A stretch of 64,000 bases of DNA, taken from positions 3,596,001-3,660,000 of the forward strand of contig NC_089432.1 in NCBI RefSeq assembly GCF_026210795.1, written 5' to 3'. Shown here piece by piece: positions 25,150 to 38,672 of the stretch (the first letter of the stretch is position 1; the number at the start of each line of letters is the position of its first letter). The position numbers were made by a program, and so were the translations under genes. Source of the DNA: Rhizophagus irregularis. Lineage: Eukaryota; Glomeromycota; Glomeromycetes; Glomerales; Glomeraceae. Under the pieces are notes generated by a model that was not told where the DNA came from, did not search any database, and saw only the letters and a program-made list of their open reading frames with translations.

Positions 25150-26327
25150 TAATAGAAAAATTTTAATAAAAATATTAAAAAATTAATATGATGTACTAGT
25201 GTAATGAAATAATGAAATTATTTTATCATAATTTGATAATTTTTGTTAATATTTTAATTACTTACACTAGAAGGCTTCAAGTTATTTATACTTGTTTCTA
25301 TATACAAAGACTTATGAACTTGAAAATTTTTTATCTCAAAATTCTTGACATTTATATTTTATTCATCCTTACTTTTAATTGTTAAATATACTCATCTATT
25401 ACTACTAAGTTACACTAAAAAAAAAAAAAATTTTTTTTTAGAGTATAATATATATAGTTTTTTTGAAAAGTTTGTAAGATATCTATATCTATTCTAAAAT
25501 TATGCATGACTTTTTTATATTTTTTACTTTGAAAGTATACCTTGTATTCTTGTATTTTATATTTTTTCTTATTTTTTTTTACAAAAGCTAGAAAAAAAAA
25601 AGTATTATCTGTGAAAAATTATTATAATATTTATAATTTATGAGAGGTATGATAATTGAAAATAAAATTTGTATTCTTTTTTAATAATTATTTATGTAAA
25701 TATCAAAAAATTTATTTTATTTTAGTACTAGTAACTTTTTTTTTTATTTAGAGTTTTACAAGATGATCTGTATTTGTTTACATCGGGTATAATACTTAAA
25801 AAAAAAAAAATAAACACATTTTTGTGTTTCCAACAGTTTCAACGTAATTGTTATGGTAACTATGGTAACATTTTTTTTACTATTTAACTTTTTAAGTTTA
25901 CGGTAAGGCAATAAACATAAACAATTCCGATTTACAACAAAATTTGGGCAAAAAATATACAGTATATAACCAAAAAAAAGTTTGGAAATATTTTTTTTTT
26001 TTGTAAATGCAAAAAAAAAATATATATTTTGAATAATTACAAAATAATGAATTGTTTCCAAAAGGACTACAATAATAAAAATAATTGATTCTATTATGAC
26101 TTTGAACAATTTGAATAATAATGTCATTTAAATATATATATAATATTAATGAAATGAATAAAATAATTGATCATTTGAATTTCTTCTTCTGAATAAAAAT
26201 AAAAAGGATTGATTAAAAAATATGCATTTGAATTAATAAATTTTTTAGGTTGTCAATTAAAAACCTAATCTCATCATTTGCTTAATTCATTAAACAAAAA
26301 AATTTTTTGTGAAATTTTTTTTTTTAA
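25150..26327. other. convergent intergenic region
   Basis: Between the convergent 3' ends of the F-box gene (+) and the SAPS gene (-), so it should contain both terminators/polyadenylation regions. Extremely AT-rich; around 25418-25440 a 14-A run is directly followed by 9 T. A minus-strand frame at 25756-26127 is low-complexity Phe/Ile/Lys translation of A/T runs and is not a gene. Confidence 0.55.
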
Positions 26328-29300
26328 CTAAAATGTTTTCATATCATTTTCTTGAATATTCTCATTTAATTTCTGTACATCTTTTTGATTATCATCAATA
26401 ATATCTTTAGTATCTACACTAACACTCATTTTGTCAAAGGTAGCAAAGTCCATATTATTTCCTTCTTCACCATCTTTTAATTTTGATAATGTCAATGTAT
26501 CTGTTGATTCTTGTTCATGTGAATTATCAATAACGTTTGGTTGTGAAGTGACTGAATTTAAATCGTTTTCGTGTTCATCCTTAACATTGTTCACTGAACT
26601 ATTAATTTCTTGAACATTTGTGATAGGGGATTTTGGGTTCATGGATGAAACTTCTGTAGATACCTCACTCGTACTTGGGTTTGTAATCGTAGTAACAGCT
26701 GCTGTTACATCATCAGAAGTTTGTGTTGTATTTGATACTTTAAAGCCTGATTGAAAATCTGCTGACCAATCGGCAACGGTAAGAAGTGGCTTACGATTAT
26801 CTTGCGGCCAGCTAGGATTATCCTAATATAGAATAAATGTAAAAGTAAACAAATTAGCTAAAAAAAAAACAATTATTAATAGATAATATTAGTATACTTT
26901 AAATAGAATTTACCTCATCATCACTATCACCACCTAATTCTTCATCTAAACCTAAAGAGCGGCGATTATCAAAAGGATCATTCTATACCAAAAAATATCG
27001 GTAAATACATTTATAAAAATGTGAAAAAAAAAGGAAAAAAGAAAAAAAAACCCCATCAAATACCTCAAGCATACTAGTATTTGGGAAATTCCCTCTCATA
27101 TCAAATTCATCCTTGTCAAATTCATCACTAAAAATATATAGAATCGTTAATAAGTAAATATTCAAACAATCAAGTTAAAAAAAAAATAAAAAATATTAAA
27201 CCTACCCCATCCACCCATCATCATCATCATCGCTCTCATCAGATGAACCAAATTTATCTGGTAAGTCATTTGTAATTTGTTGACATAAATACCGCGCAAA
27301 CTTCAAAATTAAAAATATATGTTAATAAAATAACAAATTTTAAAAATAAGTAGAAAAAAAATTATAAAAATATACAAACTTGATCGCTCGCCATATCGCC
27401 ACCATCGACAGCTTCAATGGTATCATCTTCTTCTTCCTCATCTTCGCTTTCTTCACGACTAGGAGACATACTATCGTGGTTACTTGGACGCGCACCACCT
27501 AATGCCGCACGATCACGATCTCTTGTCTCGCGTAATGTTTTGGATACATATTCTTGCCAATCTTCAGCCTCAATATATTCTACAATTTGCATACAACAAG
27601 GAAATTTTCAAAAAGGGAAATGAGTGAGTAAAAATTTAAAAAGTCAAATTATTTCACTTTATCAAAGTAATGAAGCCAACCTCTCACTTTCTCTCCTATT
27701 TCAACTGCATATCGATCTAATAATTTAACTACTTCTTCCGAGACAAAAGTTAAATGTCCCATATAACCTAATCTAACACCCTTGGGTTCTTCACTAATGA
27801 TATAGAAAATAATAATTGATTAAATAAATTTGAAAAAAAAAGCTGACATGAACCGAAGAAATATGCGACATACACTTCGCTATCGTTTAGCCTTTGTGCG
27901 TTTGTAATACGTTTGGTAAGATGACCATCAGTAAAAACCTTTAAAGAGAGATTTACGTTTAGACTGTGAACAATTATTATATAATAATTAATAAATATTT
28001 ACTGAAATCGCTAGTGCTTTATTATATCCAATATCCATTCTTCCATTAAATATTTGTGCAATCATGTCATAAACCACGGTGTGTAGAAAATTATTCCATT
28101 TAAAATTAAAGAATAAGTCCTTAAATAAGAAATAAAAAAAAAATTTAATCATAAATTGAAAAAAAAAAAATATTTATTTTATGAATCAAAAATATATATT
28201 ACCAGACATGTTGGAATAATTTTGTGCTCAACAAATTTGGATTTTAATAAATCACCAACTGGTAGTTCAGATGATGCTGATCCATTGAAACTGTTAGTTT
28301 GTGTTTCATAATTTGTTGATTGTGGTGCTGGTGCTTCTTCAACAATTTCCATTAATATTGGTGAAGAAACAGGTTTTATGGTTTGTTCGGTAGTTAATTC
28401 TTCTTCTTGTTGCGAGTCTTTTTGCTTTGAATTTTCAATTCCTTGAATATCCATGGCGGTTGAAGATTCGTCAACTTTTTCTGCTTGATAATTTGCATCA
28501 GGACCATTTGAATTTGATGCTTGTTCATAATTATTGTAAGTATGTTTTAATTCAAAGAATCCATTGGTAGATGATGTATCATGTCGAATAGTATTAAGCA
28601 AGCTCATATTTGAACAATGTAACAATTCTGCAAAAAGTTCACAAATTCTGAATCTTTCAAATCCAAGGGGTACCATTTTACCTATTGTTGTATCGATTTG
28701 ACCCGACTATTGGATTTAAACATTTAAATATTATAATAATAATTAAAAGAGAATGACTTTTAAAATAACAATACCACTGATTTAGGTTTATCCAATAAAG
28801 CTTTAAACTCTCCGATTCGATTAGCTAAGACTCTTAACATATCACTTAAATCGACCACTGGATGATGATGCTGTTGTTGTTGTTGAGGTGCCAAAGATAA
28901 CATTGCCTCCTCATTATAGTCGCTATATTATCGGCGAATTAAATATATATAGTCAATAAGATTCTTGTTATATTTTTTAGATTATAAATGTAACAAAAAA
29001 CTGTAAAAGAAGAGGAAAAAAAAATAATTTTTCTTTTCCGCATATACCTATTATTTTTTTGAATTATCTGAATAAATATGTTTACTCCATTAGTTAATGT
29101 AGAAGTTGAATTTGGAGCTACCGGATGAAGCATATAATCGACAAGTCGGGTTACTATTTTTTCGCTTTAATTATAATTTTTATTAATAAAAATCGTCATA
29201 AATCTTTTTTAACGATAAAAAATTTATTTATGCACACCTGAAAAGCGCTCTACTCAAAGCATTAGGGCCGATACCACCTTGTTCAGGATTAGTTGATTGA

Positions 29301-30486
29301 GAAATAGCAATAATATCATTAAGGACCTGTGCAGCGGTTGAATGTACCTAATAATTTTATAAAATATTTTTTTTTTAAATCGTGATTACAACAATTTACA
29401 AGAAAATGAACAAAGATATATTTTTTGTTCAATTACGTCAGGATCAATATTCGGATCCAGCCGAGAAATTAATTCTTCAATAAGCCCTTCAGAATTCAAC
29501 CACTATATAATCCACGTTCAATAAAAATAAATAATCATTAAGATATGAAAATATTATATCAAAATAATCTCAATCCGATACAATTACCACTAACATCAAT
29601 AACCCCAGCACCTTCTGGATACTCCTCAACACTAATTAATTTAAGCAATAAATCCATAATAGCTGAAGTATCCATATGAGTTAACATTTTTTTAATAACA
29701 TTAGGGATTGATTGAATAAATTTGACCATCTTTTTTAAATTAAAAAAAATTAAATGAGTTAAAAAATGACTGAAAATCATTATAAAAAATGAATTGATCA
29801 ATTAATATACCTCACTCATCTTTTTTTGCATGAATACCACATTAACTTTTGTAAAGTAGCTTGCTTGTAAAGGATTTAATGGTGGGGGACGGTCCAATAA
29901 TTGCCAAAATGAATTAAGCAAATCTACATTGTCAATAACGGCCTCACAAATAGCCCAAATTTCACAAGATAGAACTTCGCACGCAACATAAGGATATCTT
30001 TTTTTTTATTTTAGAATTAATGAATTAATATATATATATATAATTCAAGAAAGGTTGGTTGTCTTGAACAGACAAATATAGATAAATTCATTACTTGAAT
30101 CTTTGTTTATCATCCAAATCGTCCCTAGTTATATAATTCAGCAATTGTGACAGTCTTAAAGGCTCACGAAGACTGTAAAATTAAAAGAATTGTTAAGGAT
30201 GATAACTAACTAATAATAAAATTATTTTTTTTTTATAAACAAAAAAAAAAAAAAAAAATTTTTTTTTAAAAGGACTAAAATGGTTAATTTTTTCTCTATA
30301 ATATAGAATTTAAAAATTTTAAAACTTTGCAACAACAATAAAAGGATACTATTCAATCAGTTTATTGTTATGTGCTTTGCATTCTTGAAGCAAATCATCT
30401 TCGTCTAATAATTCTTCTAAAGTTAGATCTTCTTTATCAAGAAGACCGTCAATTGCAGAATGGTTCAAACCGAATCTCCAAAACAT
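26328..30486 (-). CDS. SAPS-family regulatory subunit of PP6/Sit4-type phosphatase
   Basis: Family members (yeast SAP155/185/190, human PPP6R) bind the PP2A-like catalytic subunit Sit4/PP6 and act in TOR and cell-cycle signalling. Seventeen minus-strand exons, in order: 30486-30350, 30172-30095, 29997-29811, 29729-29595, 29502-29437, 29347-29238, 29164-29048, 28922-28775, 28706-28203, 28119-28003, 27938-27874, 27793-27681, 27579-27380, 27300-27206, 27127-27064, 26982-26914, 26822-26328. The total is 899 residues with no internal stop. The start MFWRFGLN...[13 protein letters not shown] is the SAPS signature, followed by [63 protein letters not shown] and [10 protein letters not shown]. An acidic, disordered C-terminus follows. 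Three introns need uncommon GTT donors (GTTAGT, GTTGGC, GTTTGT). Identity is secure. Confidence 0.9.
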
Positions 30487-31781
30487 TGTTTTTTTTTATA
30501 AGTTATACGCTTAAATATTGACGAGCGGTTTTATCGAGTGAATTAACAAGGCTTTTTTTTTCTTGAAAAAATCAATCGGTCTTTTTTACACTCCTTTTTT
30601 TTTCACTATTTACTAATTAATAAATTTTGTTTATTAGAAAAAAAAAAAAAAAAAGTACAAATTTAAGACTAAGGGTTTTAGGTTAGTTACACAACTATAA
30701 CCAAAATGAATACCTTAGTAAAAAATGATTGATATCCAAATATCTCACATTAGTATGTTTATTTTTTTTCGTATCATTGTATTTAGATTCAACCTTAGAA
30801 AAGAACCTTCATTTTCAATCACTGAATCACATCATTATTATAAAAATATTAAACAATACATGATTACATGATGAAAATGTATGGTAATACAATAAAATAG
30901 TATCAAGAAAAGATATAATGTATATTATATATATATATAATTTTTTTTTAAAAAAAAAACTGTGAAAAATGTAACTATGTTTCAGATTACCTTTGGATAA
31001 AACACGTTAATCACCTACACCTACTATTAATTTCTTTTTTTTTTTTTAAAAAAAAAAAAATTTACTTGCTAAAAAAAAATGAAAGTAAATATTTCTATAA
31101 AGTTATTTAAAAAAATGAGAAACATTAATTGGTTATTTTCCTTTTGATAAATAAAGATAGATAAGAAAGAATCATTTCATTGTTATCAAAGGAATAAAAA
31201 AACAAAAAAAAAAAGAGAACGCGAGAAAAAAGAAACGGCTCAGTTTTTTTTTTGAACATTCAATTCAGTAACACAAAACTGATTAACAAATTTGGTTAAC
31301 CTGCATAAACTGCATGAAGTTTAAATTTTTTTTAATTTCCGGCAGAATTAACGAATGATCGTAGTGGGAATCAAACAAGAAAAAACAAGGATAAAATTAT
31401 ATTCGAAGGTATATCATGCAAAGTACTTCCTCCCGATGTTCCCCGGGATGTACGAAGTATAAATATAAATCCAAATAAATTTATGTAAGTGCATGAATGA
31501 TTATATAACGTCAATTATACATCATTGGGAAAGTATAATACATCATACATCACTAAGACATCAGTATGACGACTGTATTACAAATTTCAAATTTCGAAAA
31601 ATCCTCCAACTAACAATTACCTACCATCAAATTATCAAATATCAAATAACTAACTTGTTTTCAAAATATAAATAAATAATCATCAACATTTTGAATTCTC
31701 AAAAAAAAACAATTTCCTTTTTTTTTCCAATAAAACAGATTTACAATCGACCTTTTTTTCTTTTGTAACAAATATAATACA
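30487..31781. promoter_or_regulatory. divergent intergenic region, SAPS gene / 90-residue gene
   Basis: 1.3 kb between divergent starts, presumably both promoters. Notable A/T palindromic runs at 30630-30656, 30935-30960 and 31035-31060 (T13 then A12). An in-phase 60-codon frame at 31493-31675 is low-complexity and not supported as a gene. Confidence 0.5.
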
Positions 31782-32294
31782 ATGTCAAGTTTTAACAGAC
31801 GTAATCAAGAAAGAACTCACGAAGGTATAATTAAAAATAAAAATAAATTAAAAACTCATCCTTAAGAATGAATTTATAATTTTTTTTTTTTAATTGATTT
31901 TTTTTTCAATTTTTTTTTTTTTTTAGAGAACCAGGAGCGAGCATATATTGCTGCAAGTCATCGAGGGGTAGGAACCAAATAAAAAATAATTCAAATATAT
32001 ATATATATATATATTTTAATCGTTGAGAATTTATTTCTCAATATTTCCGAAAAAAAAAAAAAATGTAATTATGTCATTTTATTTATTATTATTCTTATTA
32101 AATAGGATCGAAGTATGGAGGCCCGTATAGAATCTGCTCGTAAAGCCTCAGATATCCATAAAAAACGTACGGGTAGAGCCCTTCGTATTACTGCAGAAGA
32201 CGTTAGAAACGAAGAGATGTATCAAGAAATTGATCCCGATGAAGAAGCTAAATTAGACAAATTTCATCGTGAAGTAATTGGGGAAAATCGCTAA
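31782..32294 (+). CDS. small conserved-looking fungal protein, unknown function
   Basis: Three exons, 31782-31824, 31927-31967 and 32106-32294, join in one frame to a 90-residue, highly charged protein. It begins MSSFNRRNQERTHEENQ, has the centre AYIAASHRGDRSMEARIESA and RKASDIHKKRTGRALRIT, and an acidic end (DVRNEEMYQEIDPDEEAK). No signal peptide or membrane segment. The Arg/Lys-rich amphipathic middle and acidic tail suggest a helical nucleic-acid- or protein-binding protein. I believe similar short proteins occur widely in fungi, but I cannot name a family. Splice sites are GTATAA, GTAGGA donors with TTTAG and AATAG acceptors. It is too fragmented to appear as a single open frame. Confidence 0.72.
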
Positions 32295-35200
32295 AATCGC
32301 CAATTTGATAATAATAAAATAAAAAGAAAAAAAAGAGAGAGATGGCGAATTATTATTTGAAGGATGGGATATTCTTTAAAAATATAACAACTTTTTCTTT
32401 CTTTGAAATTTTGTTAATTTTGTTTTTTTTAGCAAATCTAAATTTTTTTTGGCAATGTAAAAAAATATTGTTAATTAATAATAACCCTGTCAAATAAATC
32501 CAGAAAATATTAATACACAGAATATATGAAAATAAATTGTAAATGTTACACGATTTTATTTATTTATTTATTTATTTAGAAATTATCACGTGGGTAAAAA
32601 TATAAAATATTTACATAAAAAGTAACTAATTAAAAATGCAACATGAAGTAAAGTAAATATGTAAATAGTTAATTTTAATACTTCTATTTTACCACAACAA
32701 GGCTTACTTTGGCAAATATAAACAAATTTGGTAAATGAAAATATGCTCGAAAAGTTAAAGGGCGTCAAATAATAATTATTTAATCTCATGATAAAAAATT
32801 AACTTCAACAGTTTCATTGTTATTCCGATTTTTTGTTAGTACAGTTTCTAGATTTATTATTACCCCACATTTAATATGCAAAAATGAATTAATTTTGTTT
32901 CTTGATCACAAGAAAATAATTTTAAAAAGAAAGTAAAAATAGTAAGAAAGAACGTGTCATTGTCTCCTGCATTATAAATTAAAAGAAAGAAAAATCATTG
33001 AAAACAATAAGAAAAGTATTTTGTCTATATTGACATCATTTTACATTTGACTTTTACTCTCCTTCATTCGACATCCCGTGGTGTGGCATGGATCATCTTT
33101 TTTGGTACTCATTATATTTCATAAATAATACCCCCAAAAAATGGCACGTTTTTTGATCATCTTTCTTTTTCTCCTCTTTTTACTCTCATTCTATATATTA
33201 AATAAGAAAGATTTTCTCTTACCCAATCAAATTTGACGTCAGTAATAAAAAAAAAAATTTTTTTTTCTTTTTTCTTTTTTCTTTTTTCCCTTCCAATAGG
33301 TTTTCTTATGCAACTGCAGAGTATTATCATGCATTATTTCATCTATTTAAACCGTTTTTCTTTCCTTTAGTTTTTAAAACGTAAGTCCGAATGTAAGAAC
33401 ATAAGCGAGGCGTTCTCCCCACAGAGAATATTGGCTTACCATTAAATAAAATGCATGTCATTCATTCAATTTCATTGCATTATACTTGTCTTTATTTATT
33501 TTTTTTTTTATGCATTTGAAAATTTTTAATAAATGGTTAAATTAATTCGAATGCAGTTATTAAACTTTATTTTTCAAATAATGGTGCAAGTTTATTTAAT
33601 TGGTTGTAAACAAGAGATTTAGTTCCTTTGTTTCTTTTTAATCGTTATTCAAAAATTTTTTTTTTTTTTTTTTTTTTTCCTGGTTTTTTTTTAAAATATT
33701 TCACCAAAACGGTCCGTTCGCATAATAACAAATCGGTGAGAAGAAAAAAAATTTATGAAATTGTGGGGGAGACCAAAAAGAAAAAGGAAATGAAATGTGT
33801 AATAATGTATTAACTCTGTATGCTAGCGGCAGCTTAACATATATGTAAATACTAAGCTTGTAAATATGGCTTATTATAACAACATTTATATGGCTTACTC
33901 ATACAATATGTAATTTAGTTTATTACAGTAATATGAGTTAATTGTCACTGCATGCACCCCTTGAAACTTTGACATGACATTTAAACACCGCATTCTTTAT
34001 TTAACTTGTTAACCCTATCTCTAAAAACACATTTTCCCCAAATAAAAGATCGTTTTGAGTAACGTTTCATTTATCCAAGCTGATCGAGTGGCTTAGCAGC
34101 CTGTTGACAGCTTAAACAACCCATTGTTGATTGAATATCGTGAAATTATCCGATTTTGGAAAATTTCCTTTTTCTCATTTTATTTTAAAAGTAATTTTGT
34201 TCAATGAAACATTCTTGATTGGGTAAACCTTAAAAAAAATCTTATAAATATATATATATATATACCATATTTATTATGTTATATATGTATACTATATATA
34301 TATATATATGTATTTATGTATATATAATTATATATTACATATTACATATATTACGTACATTTTATTATATTATTACATTATATATATATAATTTTTTTAA
34401 TATATGAATTACATGAATTACATGGGTTGATGTAAAAGATTTTGACAGGTTTTAAAACAAAAAAACAAAACAAAAACAAAATAAAAACAAAATAAAAATA
34501 AAATAAAAATAAAATAAAAATAAAATAATTAATTTTTTTTTTAAAAAATTTTTTAAAATAAAAAAAAATCAAAAATATTAATAATCATAAAATAATTAAT
34601 TTTTAATATTTAAATAAATTTTGTAATGTTTTTTTTTTAAATGACAAACAACATAAAGTTCAAGAAAAATTCCGCGTTTTAGGTGTACAACAAATAATTT
34701 TTGGCGGGAAAACGTGGTTATTTAATACAAATATCCTTTCTCTGAAAGGTTTAGTGTGAATATAAATCATTATTTATTATAACAACTCATTTCCATTTTA
34801 AACATCTTTCTATAAGGTATCACAAAATTTCTAGAACAATGACGAAATTTATTAAAGATTTAAAATCATGCAGGGGTTAATGAAAATGATGATAAGTTTG
34901 ACCAACTACTTACCAGAAAGTGTTAAGATTCATAATAAGATAAATCTGGTTGGTTATAATATAAATTGAAAAAGAATGAAATACACATGAGAACATGACA
35001 CAAAAAAATTACATTATTATTATTTATTATTATTATTTCTTTGTTTCAAAAATATTATATAATTAAACATCCGATAATCAAACTTATCGGAAATTGAATT
35101 TTATTTGAACCCTTTAAAGTTTATAATGATTGATATATCGGGGTGTGAATCATGCACCACGAGGGAAAACCAATATTAATTAACGCCTAATTTAATATTT

Positions 35201-37377
35201 TTTTTTTCGGATCTTCGGATATTTCAAATTCATTAACCTTAAGTGACATAATCAGTTATGTAATGTGATAGAACAATCTGACATTACTTTAAATAAATCC
35301 CGATCGTATCGAGTTATTAATTGTCCGCGCGTGTTTTTGTTAAAATAATATATACACGACATGTAGACAGGCGCGTGAGAGATATATAAAAATATACATA
35401 TATATAATTTGATTCATTTGTTTGTTCATTTTTGTATATGCGTGAATATGTTAACGTGTGCATGTATTTGCATTTTGTATAGTAGTTCAATGAAATCTGT
35501 CAAAAATGAATATTTATACAAATAGAAATGCAAAAAAATCGAACTAACGTAATCAATCCAAGGAAATTTGTTTGTAATATTATGTAATATGTTGTGAGAT
35601 TACTTTTTTAAAACCACTTGTAATTAATTTTGATATATTTAAATTATAATTGATAAAAAAAAAATTTTTTTCTTATGTAATTGTTTATTATTTTATTATA
35701 GTTATTTATTTATTATTAAAATGTTACATTTTTTTTTATTTTTTTTCTTACATATTCCAGGCATCCATTGATTTTCTTAAAAACCAAGTCACATGATTAT
35801 ATAATAATAATAATATTTATTAGGTTAGTCCCGAATGAATAAGTTGGTAACACCAAAAAAAAAAAAAGTGGCGTGAATATTACTTAAACCGATTAAGTAA
35901 TAAACGAATACGGTTTAACTAATAAAATCAAATATGTGTTGATATGTGTGTTATTGTTATGTTTTAATATATACATATAATTTTCTTTATAATATACATT
36001 TATATATTTATTATATTTATTCACCTACAGCCCTACCTTATAGGCTTTACAGGACCATTGAAGTAATATGAAATTAATTAATTCGCAAAGCGGGCTTAAA
36101 AAAAAAATTATTTCTTTTTTTTTTTTTAATAGGATAAATATCGGTAAAATCCGGGTGATTTAATGATGCAAAAAGGACGATTTCCCGGACCAGATAATTA
36201 ATGAAAATTTCAATAGTTTGGTTAGCTTATAAAAAAAATTTGTTACACTAGTGACATTATATATATTTTGAACCAATTATCAATTAAAAAGAAAATATCT
36301 TCATCCTCATCCTGAGATTGGTAAGCAAATGTAAGCAGTTTTTTTCGGGATGTCTAGTCGGTCTAGATCAGCAGCAGCTGTGTGATATATATATATACAA
36401 TAATATAATATAAATTCTATATTATTATTTAAATAATAATTGTTAACTTTCGATAATCCAACCTATTTATAGTAATATTTTTTTTTCTTTCTTTAAAATT
36501 ATTTATTTATATAAGCATGTAAAAAAAAAATAAAAAATAAAAAAAAAAAAATTTTTTTTTATATATATACTTACATATATGTACATACATATATATATAT
36601 ATATATATATCATACATTAAAATAAATAAATAAATAAAATATAATAAAAAGGTAATTTTACTTGTTCATATTTGCTTATATTATATTTCGGAAGAAATTT
36701 ATTTATATTTAATTTAAAAACCAAGAATTTTTATCGTTCCACGTTTCTTAAACCCAACCCTTTTCTGCAAGCCTACCTGTTTACGACTACTTATTTGCTC
36801 CACAAAAAAACTGTTTTTCCTATAAACAATAAAAAAATCAAAAAAAAAAATTTTTTTTTTTTTTTTTGATATATAATCCCTGGAATAATTTTTTTTATGA
36901 CTTTCTTCGTTGATTTTACTGTTCAGTTCTCTCTCGTTCATCGCTTCTTGTGTGTGCTAAACAGTAACGTTAACGACCTCAAAGTTCCTTTACTTTTAAC
37001 CATCATACATCTACATCTATATTTTTTAACTTTGTAACTTTGATTGTTCATCGTTGACGTTTTTGTTTCATTATTGTTTCTTTAAACGTTTGCATATATT
37101 TGTAGACAAGACGTTTGGTTTTAATTTTTTTTCCTCCCTTTTTAAAAAAAAAATTATCTCACTTTTAATACCTTTCCTTTTTTTTTAACGCCTCTAATAT
37201 TCTATCATCTTTCTACTCTTCCCTAAAATTTCTACAACCAATAATCGATACTGTTATCTTTCACACACAAGTATAAATCCGATTTTACGTTTGGTTTGTT
37301 TTTTTTTTATTAAAAAAATAAAAAAAAAAATTTTTCATTTAAATTACACGAACATTCAATTACCAAAAACTTTCTTC
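32295..37377. other. 5-kb AT-rich intergenic region with microsatellites
   Basis: No supported gene. Simple repeats: TTTA tract at 32560-32580, (AT)n clusters at 34245-34400, an A4C/A4T pentamer-type array at 34456-34530 and (AT)n at 36580-36612. Many A-run/T-run palindromes, for example 36536-36560 and 36838-36868. 33360-33440 and 35290-35480 are slightly more complex but hold no ORF or RNA gene I recognise. The last 400 bases are pyrimidine-rich and are probably the promoter and 5' leader of the zinc-finger gene. Confidence 0.5.
34456..34530. repeat. A-rich pentamer/hexamer microsatellite
   Basis: Successive units of aaaac, aaaat and variants (aaaacaaaat aaaaataaaat) run for about 75 bases. 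Simple replication slippage can account for it. On the complementary strand it creates a long spurious Phe/Leu/Tyr reading frame. Confidence 0.8.
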
Positions 37378-38672
37378 ATGGATATCAAAACACTTTTAAA
37401 TACCAATGATGAATTTCGTGGGCCTACTAGTCCAACTCCAAGCATTACGAGCGAATCAAATACTGATTCGGAACCGATCGTAGACAATGACCGTCCATAT
37501 GAATGTTCTTGGAATGCTTGTGGGAAAGCTTTTTCACGTAGATCAGATCTTGCCCGACATCGACGAATACATACCGGAGAACGTCCTTATCGATGTGAAT
37601 GGCAAGGTTGTGGTAAACAATTTATACAACGTTCTGCTTTAACAGTTCATTACCGAACTCACACTGGTGAACGACCTCACATCTGCGAATACCCCAACTG
37701 TAGCAAGTCATTTAGTGACGTAAGTTTTAAATAAAACCATATATATACATATTAAATATATTATATATAAACATATAAATATTATATAAATAATATATAA
37801 TATATAATATATAATATATAATATATATATATATATATGTATGTATGTATATGTATATACATTCATCATTCATTTATTTCACTACTTTTTTTCTTTTTTT
37901 TTCATTCATTGACCAATTTCAATTTATAAATTCATCATCAATCTTTAGTCTTCATCATTAGCTAGACATAGAAGAACTCATACCGGGAAAAGACCTTATG
38001 TTTGTTCACATTCAGGATGCGGAAAAACCTTTACAAGACGTACTACTCTTACTAGACACCAAAGATCTCATGATCCTCACTGGAAGGAGTATAATACGTA
38101 TGTAATATTTATTCTTGAATGAAAAATTTTATTTATTGTAACGAATGAATATGTTGTAACCTATTTTATTTTATTTTATTTTTCTCCCTTATTATTCTTT
38201 TGCCATTGTTTTTGGTGACACCGCATATTATCTTTGAAACTATTTTTTTTTATTCCAACTTTTTTGATTGGATCACCATTGTATTTACGTATTTAGAGCT
38301 TTTGAACCACGTAAACAACCGAATTCATCCGAAATTATTTCTAATGGTTGCAATTCCCAAATGAGTGTCTATGGACCACCAAGTCCTCCAACTCCTACTG
38401 ACTGTTTTAAGCCTCATACGGATTACCATACGGATTACCATTATCAACATCATAATACATCAGGATATGTACTTCCAGCTATTAGTTGTTTATATCAACC
38501 AATGGAATCTAGTTTAACGTCTAGTACCCGAATTACCGCTTTTAAACCAGTCATTAAAGAAAATAAAAATGATCCTTACAAAAAGTTCGGCTATCCTTCC
38601 CCTGTTGAAGCTCCATTGACATTACCTAACGAACGTGATTTATATTTTGCTTCCACCTTGAGAATGGCTTGA
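37378..38672 (+). CDS. four-finger C2H2 zinc-finger transcription factor
   Basis: Probable nuclear sequence-specific DNA-binding protein. Three exons, 37378-37719, 37949-38097 and 38297-38672, give 288 residues. Four consecutive C2H2 fingers with HTGERP/HTGKRP linkers occupy about residues 39-160: [53 protein letters not shown] joined over intron 1 to [11 protein letters not shown], and [20 protein letters not shown]. Intron 1 splits finger 3 between its two cysteines and its two histidines. The C-terminal half is Pro/Ser/Tyr-rich (PPSPPTPTD, with a duplicated HTDYHTDYH) and could be an activation or regulatory region. The ATG at 37378 starts MDIKTLL; an in-frame GTG upstream would only add Phe/Lys low complexity. 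Orthology to a named fungal factor is not claimed. Confidence 0.87.

Noticed and set aside
25756-26127. 123-codon minus frame
   Set aside because: Hydrophobic low-complexity translation of A/T runs in a convergent 3' region.
34378-34572. 64-codon minus frame rich in Phe/Tyr/Leu
   Set aside because: Complement of an A-rich microsatellite.
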